The notes below the pieces were generated by a model, which made no database searches, was not told where the DNA came from, and saw nothing but the letters and a program-made list of their open reading frames with translations. A stretch of 64,000 bases of DNA from Bradyrhizobium guangzhouense. Lineage in GTDB: Bacteria; Pseudomonadota; Alphaproteobacteria; Rhizobiales; Xanthobacteraceae. Position 1 is the stretch's first letter. Every line of letters starts with the position of its first letter. The stretch spans positions 4,402,001 through 4,466,000 of the forward strand of contig NZ_CP030053.1 of assembly GCF_004114955.1 (NCBI RefSeq), read 5' to 3'. Positions 41,523 to 50,243 of the stretch are shown here, piece after piece. The translations under genes and the position numbers were made by a program.

Positions 41523-41697
41523 GAGGGTGGAAAACGCTTCGTCCCTGGAATTGATCCGGCGCCTTTCGACGCTGCGGGCGCGCTTGTCAATCGGCCCGCC
41601 ACCATAGCAGGGGCCGCGGCAGATGCTGTGACGGCATAGTCACGCTCGCCGTCATCCGCCACCGGCAGCCTTCAGGTAAAATGGTAGCGCAACGGGG

Positions 41698-42528
41698 TCA
41701 GGGCTTCAAGTTCGGCGGCAGCGGCGGATCTTCGCGCATCAGGGTGATGGTCACGCGACGGTTCGCCGCAAGCGATGGATCATCCGGGAACAACGGCTGG
41801 GTGTCCGCCTTGCCGGAGACGGCGAAGATGTGCGACGGCGGCAGGCCCTCGCGCTCCAGGATCTGGCGCACCGCGTTGGCGCGATCGGCCGACAGATCGA
41901 AGGCGCCATAGTCGCTGCGCGTGGGCACGAAGCCGGCCGCGGTGTGGCCGGCAATGGAAACGCGCAAGGGCGTGGCCTTGAGCGGCACCGCAAGCTTCTC
42001 GATCAGGCGGCGGGTGCGATCGTAAGGCACCTTGGAGCCGTCCGCGAACATCGAGCGGCCGTCCTGGTCGACGATCTCGAGGTTGAGGCCCTGCTTGGTC
42101 TCCTCGAACATGATGTGCTTGGACATCTCGGTCAGTTCCGGCATGTCCTGCAGTGCCTGGCGCAGCGAGGCTGCGGCCAGTGCAAAATTGCGATCGATCT
42201 TCATCTTCGCGCCCTGGGTGCGGTCGCGATCCTCCTGGTCCGGGGTCGGCGTGTTGGAGGCGTCCTCGGGCTCGATGTGATCGACGTTCTTCAGCCGCGG
42301 CCGCGTCGGCAGACCGTCCGACTCGACGATGCCGGCATAGCGCGCTTCGCTCTGGACGCCGAAGGCGTCGCGCATGGAGCCCGCGACGACCTTCAGCTTG
42401 TTGGCGTCCTGGGTCGAGAACGCGACGAGCATCACGAAGAAGCTCATCATCAGGCCCATCAGGTCGGCGAAGGTCACGAACCAGCCGTGACCACCACCAT
42501 GTGCGTCGCCGCGCTTCTTCTTGGCCAT
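41698..42528 (-). CDS. motB: flagellar motor protein MotB
   Basis: A 276-residue stator protein. Its single membrane helix contains the proton-binding Asp in VTFADLMGLMMSFFVML (residues about 18-34). A linker to about residue 140 is followed by an OmpA-like peptidoglycan-binding domain (VSIAGHTAAG, FDLSADRANAVRQIL, NRRVTITL). It anchors the stator to the cell wall. It lies 24 nt after motA. No other flagellar genes are in the window. Confidence 0.93.
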   Translation of the reverse strand: MAKKKRGDAHGGGHGWFVTFADLMGLMMSFFVMLVAFSTQDANKLKVVAGSMRDAFGVQSEARYAGIVESDGLPTRPRLKNVDHIEPEDASNTPTPDQEDRDRTQGAKMKIDRNFALAAASLRQALQDMPELTEMSKHIMFEETKQGLNLEIVDQDGRSMFADGSKVPYDRTRRLIEKLAVPLKATPLRVSIAGHTAAGFVPTRSDYGAFDLSADRANAVRQILEREGLPPSHIFAVSGKADTQPLFPDDPSLAANRRVTITLMREDPPLPPNLKP

Positions 42529-42552
42529 ATCTCAAAATCCCGGCGGGCGGCG

Positions 42553-43326
42553 TCAGGCCGGTACCGGCTCGCCTTCGGCGTGACGATGCTTCTCCGGCAG
42601 ATAGGCCAGCAGCATTTCGCGCACCAGCGTCGGGCTCTTGGAATCGCGGATCATCAAGATGCCGTCGATGATCAGCGTGCGATTGGTCTCTTCGTCCAGG
42701 AGCTTGCCGTGCAGCTTGTCGGCGATCGGGATGCAGAAGAGGTTGGCGACCAGCGCGCCGTACAGCGTCGCGAGCAGCGCGGTCGCCATGAACGGGCCGA
42801 GCTTGGAGGGGTCGGTCATGTTGGCGAACATCTGCACCATGCCGATCAGGGTGCCGACCATGCCGAAAGCCGGGGCGCAATCGCCGACGGCGCGATAGAT
42901 CTTGCTGCCCTCGTCCAGATGCATCAGGAAGTTGTCGCGGTCGCGCTCGAGATTGTCGCGGATGAAATCGAGGTCGTAGCCGTCGGCGACATAGCGGATG
43001 CCCTTGGCGAGGAACGGCTCGTCGGTCTCCACTTTTTCCAACCCCACGGGGCCCTGCTTGCGGGCGATCTCGGCGATGCGGGCGAGCTCGTCGACGAGGT
43101 CGTGCGCCGACAGCCGGCTCATGGTGAAGGCGAACTTGGCGCCGAGCGGCAGGCCGTGCATCAGCGCGGAGAGCGGAAAGCGAATCATGGTCGCGGCGCT
43201 CGATCCGCCGAAGATGATGATCATCGCATGCTCGGAAACGAACATGTGAAGATCGCCTCCCAACAGCATCATCGTCGCGATGACGATTATGCCCGCCACG
43301 AGGCCGACGCCCGTCATGATATCCAT
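42553..43326 (-). CDS. motA: flagellar motor stator protein MotA (MotP/PomA-like)
   Basis: A 257-residue protein with four membrane helices. PAFGMVGTLIGMVQMFA (residues about 153-169) holds the conserved Pro/Gly stator motif, and the cytosolic loop with Arg/Glu residues (ELARIAEIARKQGPVGLEK) interacts with FliG. It is of the short PomA/MotP-like type rather than E. coli MotA. ATG 43326 is chosen because GGAG lies about 6 nt before it. With MotB it forms the ion channel that drives rotation. Confidence 0.92.
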   Translation of the reverse strand: MDIMTGVGLVAGIIVIATMMLLGGDLHMFVSEHAMIIIFGGSSAATMIRFPLSALMHGLPLGAKFAFTMSRLSAHDLVDELARIAEIARKQGPVGLEKVETDEPFLAKGIRYVADGYDLDFIRDNLERDRDNFLMHLDEGSKIYRAVGDCAPAFGMVGTLIGMVQMFANMTDPSKLGPFMATALLATLYGALVANLFCIPIADKLHGKLLDEETNRTLIIDGILMIRDSKSPTLVREMLLAYLPEKHRHAEGEPVPA

Positions 43327-43539
43327 GGGAGACTCCAACGCGAACGCAACAACGGCCATCCTGGCCGGTGGCGCGGTCCAACCCCGAACCGCATCGGAAA
43401 CCCTAGAGTGGCGCCCTTAAAGCCGCGTAAAGGTTAAGTTCATCCGATGCGACCGAGCGGCGCAACGCAAGGGAACGGCGGCGGCTTTGCCGTTCTGCGA
43501 CATGAATCTCAACACTTTGCTAACCATGAATGAGGCGCG

Positions 43540-44364
43540 TCAGGACGACAGTCCGGTCAGCTTCAGGCTGAGCGCGCGCAGACGCCGGCGCGCATCGGCA
43601 TCATAGGCCTGCGGATTGGCGCGCGCCTCGTTCATGCCGTTGAAGAACAGGCCGCTTCTAGCGGCAACATCGTCGCCTTCGACCAGATGCAGGATCGCCG
43701 CGCCGCCTTGCTCGACGGTCGATATCGGCGTGATACCGCCGGCGCGCACCATCGTGGTGTTCATATAGGTCGCCGGATGCAGCGCGTTCACGGTGATCCG
43801 GTCGCCCCTCAATTCCTCCGCGAGATCGATCGTGAACATGATCTGCGACAGCTTGCTCTGCGCATAGGCGCGCGAGCCGCTATAGCCCTTCGTGATCATG
43901 ACGTCGTCGAAATCGATCGGATGCTGGCCGAGCGAAGCGACATTGACGATGCGCGAGGGCGCGGCGGCCTTCAGCAGGGGCAGCAGCAAATGGACAAGCA
44001 GGAAGCCCGAGAGATAGTTCACGGCAAAGCGCAGCTCGTGACCGTCGCGACTCTCCTGCCGATGCGGCCCGTCGCTCTGCGAGCCGATGCCCGCGTTGCT
44101 GACGAAGACGTCGAGACGCTTGTGATCTCGGATCACCGCCGCGGCAAGCTCGCGCGCACCTGCCATCGACGACAAATCGGCCTGATAGAAGGTCGGCGCA
44201 GCATGGCCGGCCTTCACGATCTCGTCGACCACCGCCTTGGCGCGCTCGGCACTCCGGCCATGGATCAGGACAGCAGCGCCTTCGGCGGCAAGGCGGGTTG
44301 CAACATAGCGCCCGACACCATCGGTCGAGCCCGTGATCAGCACCGTCTTGCCGCGCATGTCCAT
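43540..44364 (-). CDS. short-chain dehydrogenase/reductase
   Basis: A 274-residue classical-like SDR. The cofactor motif is TGSTDGVGRY (residues 11-20), the NAG motif is VSNAGIGS, and the catalytic part is VNVASLGQH with YAQSK (Ser, Tyr, Lys). The sequence resembles retinol dehydrogenase-like SDRs, which use NADP(H) on alcohols or ketones; the substrate is unknown. It is 13 nt after the RraA-like gene on the same strand and probably co-transcribed. Confidence 0.88.
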   Translation of the reverse strand: MDMRGKTVLITGSTDGVGRYVATRLAAEGAAVLIHGRSAERAKAVVDEIVKAGHAAPTFYQADLSSMAGARELAAAVIRDHKRLDVFVSNAGIGSQSDGPHRQESRDGHELRFAVNYLSGFLLVHLLLPLLKAAAPSRIVNVASLGQHPIDFDDVMITKGYSGSRAYAQSKLSQIMFTIDLAEELRGDRITVNALHPATYMNTTMVRAGGITPISTVEQGGAAILHLVEGDDVAARSGLFFNGMNEARANPQAYDADARRRLRALSLKLTGLSS

Positions 44365-44377
44365 GGCCTGTTCCCCG

Positions 44378-45097
44378 TCAGTGAATCTCCGCCGAGCGCT
44401 TCAGCGCGGCTTTCAGCTTCTCCAGCGAGAAGTCGGGGCTGCGCGCGATCTCGAGGATCGGCGTCTCGCGGCGGCCGCAGAGTTCGGCGGCCTCGGGGAG
44501 TTTTGCCGCGAGATCGAGCGGGATGACGATGGCGCCGTGCCGGTCGGCGTGGATCAGATCGTCGGAGTTCACCGTCATGCCGGCGACACGGACCTGGCCG
44601 CCGAAGCTCTCCGCGTGAACCCACGCATGCGAAGGGCCGATCGAGCCGGCCAGCGCCTGGAAGCCCGGCGCCCATTGCGGGACGTCGCGGATCGAGCCGT
44701 CGGTGACGACGCCGAGGCAGCCGAGCGCCTTGTGCACGTTGCTCTGCACCTCGCCCCAGAACGCGCCGTAGCCGATATCGGGACCATCGACGTCCTGGAT
44801 CACCGAGATGCGCGGGCCGTGGCCCGTGCCGACATACTCATAGTATTCAATGCGGCGCTTGGCCTGCTCCGCGGCGGGCAGCGGAGACTTCTGCACGGAG
44901 CGAATCGTGACGGTGCGGGCGTAGCCAACCATCGGCGGCAGCTCCGGAAACGGGCAAACCAGCTGCTTGGTGGTGAAGCCGATCAAGCGCCGCTCCGGTG
45001 CGATGACCTCCATGGCGTTGCAGATCGTCGGCGTGTCGTAGCGGCCCAGCGCTTCGAGGACGGCAGCGGGCAGCGGCCCGGTCGCGGTATTGGTCAC
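44378..45097 (-). CDS. RraA-like / 4-hydroxy-4-methyl-2-oxoglutarate aldolase family protein
   Basis: A 239-residue protein. The family core GEVQSNVHKALGCLGVVTDGSIRD (residues about 120-143) contains the divalent metal and substrate Arg/Asp residues, followed by GGQVRVAGMTVNSDDLIHAD. The group includes oxaloacetate decarboxylases and class II pyruvate aldolases, and also RraA regulators of RNase E. The metal site suggests an enzyme. GTG 45097 follows GGGAGA. Its partner is the downstream SDR. Confidence 0.85.
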   Translation of the reverse strand: MTNTATGPLPAAVLEALGRYDTPTICNAMEVIAPERRLIGFTTKQLVCPFPELPPMVGYARTVTIRSVQKSPLPAAEQAKRRIEYYEYVGTGHGPRISVIQDVDGPDIGYGAFWGEVQSNVHKALGCLGVVTDGSIRDVPQWAPGFQALAGSIGPSHAWVHAESFGGQVRVAGMTVNSDDLIHADRHGAIVIPLDLAAKLPEAAELCGRRETPILEIARSPDFSLEKLKAALKRSAEIH

Positions 45098-45217
45098 GGC
45101 GTTGTCTCCCAGATGGGCGGCTGATTGATGTGATGCCGCCGGCACAGGGCGATATAGCCGAGATCGGGCCTCAACCCAACTCAGGTGCCCTCATGGCAGA
45201 TATCCGCATGCGATCGC

Positions 45218-46099
45218 TCAGTGCAGGCGTCCGGGCCGGTCGTCGTCGTGCGGCGGCTCGGACAGGTTTGCCAGCGTCGGCGCCGAAGGCGGCGACGGGA
45301 CCTCGCCGCCGGCAGGCGCGGCTGCTCCCAGCGCGCGCGCCTGATCGCGGTAGGATTTGTAACCGAGCGGCAGGCCGAGCAGATACAGCGCCGTGCCGAC
45401 CGACAGCACGTGCCAGGGATAGGCAATCAGGATCGCAATGAAGACGACCACTGCGACGAAAGCCGGCAGCACCAGCTCTGGCGAGACGCGCATGCGCTTG
45501 GTCTTGCCCGAGAACACCGGCAGGCGCGAGACCATCAGGAAAGCGATCAGCAACGTATAGGCGGCGGTCAAGGCCGCGGGCGCACGGCCGAGCTCGAGAA
45601 AGGCGACATAGATCGGCAGCAGCACCGTGATGGCACCGGCCGGCGCCGGCACGCCCGTGAAGAAATTGGCGGCGAAGGCGGGCTTGTTCGGATCGTCCAT
45701 GGTGGCGTTGAAGCGCGCGAGCCGCAGGCCGCCTGAGATCGCGAACACCATCGCGGCGATCCAGCCGGCATTGCCGAGCTCGTGGAGCTGCCAGAAGTAC
45801 AGCATCAGGCCGGGAGCGACGCCGAAATTGACGAAGTCGGCGAGGCTGTCGAGCTCGGCGCCGAACTTCGACTGGCCCTTGATCATGCGCGCCACGCGGC
45901 CGTCGATGCCGTCGAGGGCAGCCGCAAACACGATGGCGTAGACGGCGAGCGTCATCCGCCCTTCGATCGACAGCCGGATCGAGGTCAAGCCGGCGCAAAT
46001 CGCCAGCAGCGTGATGACGTTGGGCACCAGCATCCGCACCGGGATCGGACGGAACCGCCGGCGGCGAATATCGGGATCTCGGTAGTCGTAGGGCGTCAT
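45218..46099 (-). CDS. pssA: CDP-diacylglycerol--serine O-phosphatidyltransferase
   Basis: A 293-residue integral membrane enzyme making phosphatidylserine. The CDP-alcohol phosphotransferase motif DG-xx-AR-(8)-G-xxx-D-xxx-D is exact (from DGRVARM to SLAD, residues about 66-90). About eight helices follow, with a Pro-rich tail. ATG 46099 lies behind GAGGAC. The gene follows psd by 87 bp, the gene pair used for phosphatidylethanolamine synthesis in rhizobia. Confidence 0.94.
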   Translation of the reverse strand: MTPYDYRDPDIRRRRFRPIPVRMLVPNVITLLAICAGLTSIRLSIEGRMTLAVYAIVFAAALDGIDGRVARMIKGQSKFGAELDSLADFVNFGVAPGLMLYFWQLHELGNAGWIAAMVFAISGGLRLARFNATMDDPNKPAFAANFFTGVPAPAGAITVLLPIYVAFLELGRAPAALTAAYTLLIAFLMVSRLPVFSGKTKRMRVSPELVLPAFVAVVVFIAILIAYPWHVLSVGTALYLLGLPLGYKSYRDQARALGAAAPAGGEVPSPPSAPTLANLSEPPHDDDRPGRLH

Positions 46100-46186
46100 G
46101 GGCTCGTCCTCACCTCTAGGCGAGATATAGCAAGCCGTGCTCCCCTCCGCCATTGCGGCGGAAGGCCCCCGACAGCGGCGTGTTGG

Positions 46187-46885
46187 TTAATTGGCGCGGT
46201 AAGTGCGGCCGGGGTCGTCGCCGGTAAGGTCGGCGAGGATGGTCTCGCCGGCGATCGCAGTTTGCCCCTCCGAGACCAGCGCCTTGGTGCCGACGGGCAG
46301 GTAGACGTCGAGCCGCGAGCCGAAACGGATCAGGCCGAACCGCTCGCCGGCGCCGACCGCCTGCCCTTCCTTCACGAAGCAGACGATGCGCTTGGCCACG
46401 AGGCCTGCGATCTGGATCACGCCGATACGGCCCTGCGGTGTCGAGATGACGAGCGAATTACGCTCATTGTCCTCGCTTGCCTTGTCGAGCTCGGCATTGA
46501 TGAAGAGTCCCGGCCGATAGGCGATACGATCCACCCTGCCCGCCACCGGACTGCGATTCACGTGGCAGTTGAACACGCTCATGAACACCGAGATGCGCGG
46601 CAGCGGCCGGTCGCCGAGTCCGAGCTCGGCCGGCGGCAGCGCCATGGTGATCATCGACACCCGGCCGTCGGCCGGCGACACTACGAGCCCGTCGCGCTGC
46701 GGCGTCACGCGCACCGGATCGCGGAAGAACAGTGCGCACCACACCGTGAGGATCGTGCCGACCCAGCCCAGCGGCGACCACAGCCACATCAGGAAGATGC
46801 TCACCGCCGCGAAGATGCCGATGAAAGGATAGCCCTCCTTGTGGATCGGCGGGATCTGACGTTGGATCGAATCGAGGATGGACAT
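46187..46885 (-). CDS. psd: phosphatidylserine decarboxylase proenzyme
   Basis: A 232-residue short-form Psd. Two membrane helices lie near the N-terminus (residues about 20-55), and the self-cleavage site is Gly-Ser in [13 protein letters not shown], where Ser becomes the pyruvoyl group of the small subunit. [14 protein letters not shown] is the conserved catalytic segment. It converts phosphatidylserine to phosphatidylethanolamine at the inner membrane. It lies between the exporter gene and pssA on the same strand. Confidence 0.95.
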   Translation of the reverse strand: MSILDSIQRQIPPIHKEGYPFIGIFAAVSIFLMWLWSPLGWVGTILTVWCALFFRDPVRVTPQRDGLVVSPADGRVSMITMALPPAELGLGDRPLPRISVFMSVFNCHVNRSPVAGRVDRIAYRPGLFINAELDKASEDNERNSLVISTPQGRIGVIQIAGLVAKRIVCFVKEGQAVGAGERFGLIRFGSRLDVYLPVGTKALVSEGQTAIAGETILADLTGDDPGRTYRAN

Positions 46886-46965
46886 CGCTATCTGCCGCTG
46901 AAGGGGTTGATGGCACGGGTCGTCGCGCGGGCCTGTTTAGGCCAGAGTTGGGACCGGAGACAAGC

Positions 46966-48912
46966 TCACTCCGCGGCCGCCTGCGCCGTCAGGGCGTCCT
47001 CCACCGGCGGCGGCTCCCGGTTGGGCGCCTCGCTCGAGTCGGCCATCCGAGCCAGTTTCTCGCGTGCCGCCTCGGCCTCGCGCTGCCTGTTCCACATGCT
47101 GGCGTAGAGGCCGTCCTGTGCGAGCAGGCTGGTATGGGTGCCGCGCTCGGCGATGCGACCCTGGTCCAGCACGATGATCTCGTCGGCGCCGACGATGGTC
47201 GAGAGCCGGTGCGCGATCACCAGCGAGGTGCGGTTCTTCGCCACGCGGTCGAGCGCGCCCTGGATCTCGTGCTCGGTGTGGGTGTCGAGCGCCGAGGTCG
47301 CCTCGTCAAGCACCAGGATCGGCGGCGCCTTCAATACGGTGCGCGCGATCGCGACGCGCTGCTTCTCGCCGCCGGACAGCTTCAGGCCGCGTTCGCCGAC
47401 CTGGGTCTCGTAGCCCATCGGCGCCATGCGGATGAAATGGTCGATCTGCGCCAGCCGGGCGGCGTCCTCGACCTCGGCATCGGTCGCATCCCAGCGGCCA
47501 TAGCGGATATTGTAGCGGATGGTGTCGTTGAACAGCACCGTGTCCTGCGGCACCATGCCGATCGAGGCGCGCAAGCTCGCTTGCGTCACCTCGCGGATGT
47601 CCTGTTCGTCAATCAGGATCTTGCCGCCGGAGACATCGTAGAGGCGGAACAGCAGCCGCGACATGGTCGACTTGCCGGCGCCGGAGGGGCCGACGATCGC
47701 CACCGTCTTTCCAGCCGGCACCTCGAAGCTGATGCCCTTCAGGATCGGCCGCTTCGGCTCATAGGCAAAGCGCACGTCCTCGAAGCGCACGGTGCCGGCG
47801 GAAACGACCAGCGGCCGCGCATCGGGCGCGTCCTTGATCTCGGCCTCGCGGTGGATCACGTTGAACATCTTCTCGATGTCGATGATCGCCTGCTTGATCT
47901 CGCGATAGACCATGCCCATGAAATTCAGGGGTTGGTAGAGCTGGATCATCATGGCGTTGACCAGCACGAAATCGCCGACCGTGTTGGTGCCGTTGCGCAC
48001 GCCGATCGCGCACATCAGCATGGTGGCGGTCAGCCCGAGCGTGAAGATCACGGCCTGTCCCGTGTTGAGCACGGCGAGCGACGTATAGGCGTGGACGCTC
48101 GACTCCTCGTAGCGCGCGACCGAGCGGTCGTAGCGCTGCGCCTCGCGCGCCTCGGCGCTGAAATACTTGACGGTCTCGTAGTTAAGCAGCGAGTCGATCG
48201 CCTTGGTGTTCGCCTCCGTGTCGGAATCGTTCATCTTGCGACGGATGCCGATCCGCCACTCGGTCGCGACATAGGTGTAGTACATGTAGACCGCGACCGT
48301 GATCAGCGTCGCTACCACGTAGCGCCAGTCGAACTGCCAGAGCAGCACCGCCATCAGCAGCGAGACCTCGACGATGGTCGGGATCAGCTGAAGGATCACC
48401 ATGCGCACGATGACCTCGATGCCCGCGCGGCCGCGCTCGAGCACGCGCGTCAAGCCGCCGGTCTTGCGCTCGAGGTGAAAACGCAGCGAGAGCTCGTGCA
48501 TATGGATGAAAGTGATGTTCGCGAGCTTGCGCACCGCATGCATCGCGACGCGCGCAAAGATGCCGTCGCGCCATTGCGTCAGCACCGCCATCACGATGCG
48601 CATGACGCCGTAGCTCGCCGTCAGGAGCAGCGGCGATGCGACCACCCACAGATGCCAGTTGCCGGCCTGCACCGGCGCCGTATTGGCGCCCGTGAGCGCA
48701 TCCGTTGCCCATTTGAAGCTGAACGGCACCGCCAGCGTGACCAACTTGGCCGCGAGCAGCAGCACCATCGACCAGACCACCCGCATCTTCAGGTCGAAGC
48801 GGTCGCCCGGCCAGATATAGGGCCACAGATGCGCCAGCGTGCCCAACAGCGTGGCCCGCTCCAGCGGTCCGCTTGCGGGCTCAGGCACGTCGGGCGAATG
48901 AGGTGGGCTCAT
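46966..48912 (-). CDS. Atm1-type ABC exporter (fused permease-ATPase)
   Basis: A 648-residue half transporter. A six-helix exporter domain spans residues about 20-340, with the Atm1 feature SLLNYETVKYFSAEAREA. The ATPase domain has Walker A GPSGAGKST, signature KLSGGEKQRVAIA and Walker B ILVLDEATSALD. Bacterial Atm1 homologues export glutathione conjugates or metallated thiols. It is 81 bp before psd and in the same direction, though functional linkage is unclear. Confidence 0.92.
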   Translation of the reverse strand: MSPPHSPDVPEPASGPLERATLLGTLAHLWPYIWPGDRFDLKMRVVWSMVLLLAAKLVTLAVPFSFKWATDALTGANTAPVQAGNWHLWVVASPLLLTASYGVMRIVMAVLTQWRDGIFARVAMHAVRKLANITFIHMHELSLRFHLERKTGGLTRVLERGRAGIEVIVRMVILQLIPTIVEVSLLMAVLLWQFDWRYVVATLITVAVYMYYTYVATEWRIGIRRKMNDSDTEANTKAIDSLLNYETVKYFSAEAREAQRYDRSVARYEESSVHAYTSLAVLNTGQAVIFTLGLTATMLMCAIGVRNGTNTVGDFVLVNAMMIQLYQPLNFMGMVYREIKQAIIDIEKMFNVIHREAEIKDAPDARPLVVSAGTVRFEDVRFAYEPKRPILKGISFEVPAGKTVAIVGPSGAGKSTMSRLLFRLYDVSGGKILIDEQDIREVTQASLRASIGMVPQDTVLFNDTIRYNIRYGRWDATDAEVEDAARLAQIDHFIRMAPMGYETQVGERGLKLSGGEKQRVAIARTVLKAPPILVLDEATSALDTHTEHEIQGALDRVAKNRTSLVIAHRLSTIVGADEIIVLDQGRIAERGTHTSLLAQDGLYASMWNRQREAEAAREKLARMADSSEAPNREPPPVEDALTAQAAAE

Positions 48913-49114
48913 GAAGAAACCTGGAGGGTCCGCCGGATGCGGGCGCGTTTGCGATTAACTGTTTTCGCTCGTCATATAGAAGCTTCCGGGGCCAAGCGCA
49001 CCCCGCCAGATGGCGAATCTTCGATTGTTTGTCGCCATTTACCGGTAGATTTCCGGGTAGCCCGAATCACCTGAGGGGCTTGACGCCCCTTCGCTGCAAT
49101 GCATCATGGTACCA

Positions 49115-49720
49115 ATGAGCACGATCAAAACCGTCTGTGTCTATTGCGGCTCCGGTCCCGGAACCAATCCCCACTTCACCGAAGGCGCCAAGGCGTTCGG
49201 CAAGGCACTCGCCGAGAACAACATCCGCCTGGTCTATGGCGGCGGCTCGCTGGGCCTGATGGGCTCGGTCGCAACCTCCGTGCTGGATCACGGCGGCACC
49301 GTCACCGGCATCATTCCCGAATTCCTGCGCAAGCGCGAGAACGCGCTGACGCGCGTGCAGGAAATGATCGTCACCCCCGACATGCACGAGCGCAAGCGTC
49401 TGATGTTCGAGCGCTCCGACGCCTTCGTGGCGCTGCCGGGCGGCGTCGGAACGCTTGAGGAGCTGGTCGAGCAATTGACCTGGAAGCAGCTCGGCCGTCA
49501 CGCCAAGCCTGTGCTGCTCGCCAACATCGACAATTTCTGGGAGCCGCTGTTCTCACTGCTGTCGCATATGCGCCAGACCGAGTTCATCCGTGCCGGCCTT
49601 TCGGTCGACATCCTCAAGGCCGATCGCGTCGAGGACATCCTGCCGAAGCTGAAGTCGGCAGCGGCACAGATCGCCGAGACGGAAAAGCAGCTCGCCCCCG
49701 AAGTCGCGCGCAAGCTGTAA
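49115..49720 (+). CDS. LOG family (cytokinin riboside 5'-monophosphate phosphoribohydrolase-like) protein
   Basis: A 201-residue Rossmann-like protein with the LOG motif ALPGGVGTLEELVEQ (residues about 109-123) and YGGGSLGLMG near residue 45. LOG proteins release free bases from nucleoside monophosphates, and many bacterial ones act on AMP or cytokinin nucleotides. In a plant-associated genus a cytokinin-activating role is possible but not shown. An in-frame ATG 9 nt earlier is also possible. It is a single gene. Confidence 0.9.
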   Translation: MSTIKTVCVYCGSGPGTNPHFTEGAKAFGKALAENNIRLVYGGGSLGLMGSVATSVLDHGGTVTGIIPEFLRKRENALTRVQEMIVTPDMHERKRLMFERSDAFVALPGGVGTLEELVEQLTWKQLGRHAKPVLLANIDNFWEPLFSLLSHMRQTEFIRAGLSVDILKADRVEDILPKLKSAAAQIAETEKQLAPEVARKL

Positions 49721-49723
49721 GAG

Positions 49724-50101
49724 CTATTCGCTCGGAAACGTCACCGCCTCGATCCGGTTGCCATCGGGATCAACGACGAAGGCCGCGTAGTAGCGGACGC
49801 GGTCGTGCGGACGGAGGCCCGGCGCGCCATCGGATGCGCCGCCATTCGCAACGGCCGCAGCGTGGAATGCATCGACCTCGGCTACCGTCTTCGCCCGCAG
49901 ACAGATATGAACGCCGCTCTCCGCGGCGACGGGCGGCATGGCTTCGCGCAGATTGATCCAGAATTCGGGATAGGCCTTGCCGAAGCCAATCGTCCGCGGT
50001 CGTGTGACAAGGCGCGTCAGCCCGAGCGCTGTGAGCGTGGTCTCATAGAATTTTGCCGAGCGATCGAGATTGCTGACGCCGACGGAGATGTGGTCGATCA
50101 T
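49724..50101 (-). CDS. VOC family (glyoxalase-like) protein
   Basis: A 125-residue single VOC domain pair. MIDHISVGVSNLDRSAKFYE begins the first beta-alpha unit, and AAFVVDPDGNRIEAV ends the second, with Glu as probable metal ligand. Metal ligands typical of glyoxalase I are partly present (His4, Glu118), and the substrate is unknown. It is convergent with the LOG gene, their stops 3 nt apart. Confidence 0.87.
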   Translation of the reverse strand: MIDHISVGVSNLDRSAKFYETTLTALGLTRLVTRPRTIGFGKAYPEFWINLREAMPPVAAESGVHICLRAKTVAEVDAFHAAAVANGGASDGAPGLRPHDRVRYYAAFVVDPDGNRIEAVTFPSE

Positions 50102-50127
50102 GCCCTTGCCCTCTCCTCTCTCTCCGC

Positions 50128-50231
50128 TGTCATCGCCCGGCTTGACCGGGCGATCCAGTACTCCGAGACGGCTGTGATTGAATCGAGAAGCCGGTGCGTA
50201 CTGGATACCCCGCTTTCGCGGGGTATGACAG
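50128..50231. repeat. two-hairpin REP-like element, copy at cimA 3' side
   Basis: The left hairpin is CGCCCGGCTTGACCGGGCG, the core contains CAGTACTCCGAGACGG and GCGTACTGGATA, and the right hairpin is CCCCGCTTTCGCGGGG. The ends are TGTCATCG and TATGACAG. It lies in the gap between the VOC gene start and the cimA stop. Confidence 0.8.
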
Positions 50232-50243
50232 TTGCCGTGGTTC

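Noticed and set aside
46948..49074. 708-codon open frame on the + strand
   Set aside because: Fully antisense to the Atm1-type exporter, His/Arg/Asp-rich with no domain. It is a product of high GC.
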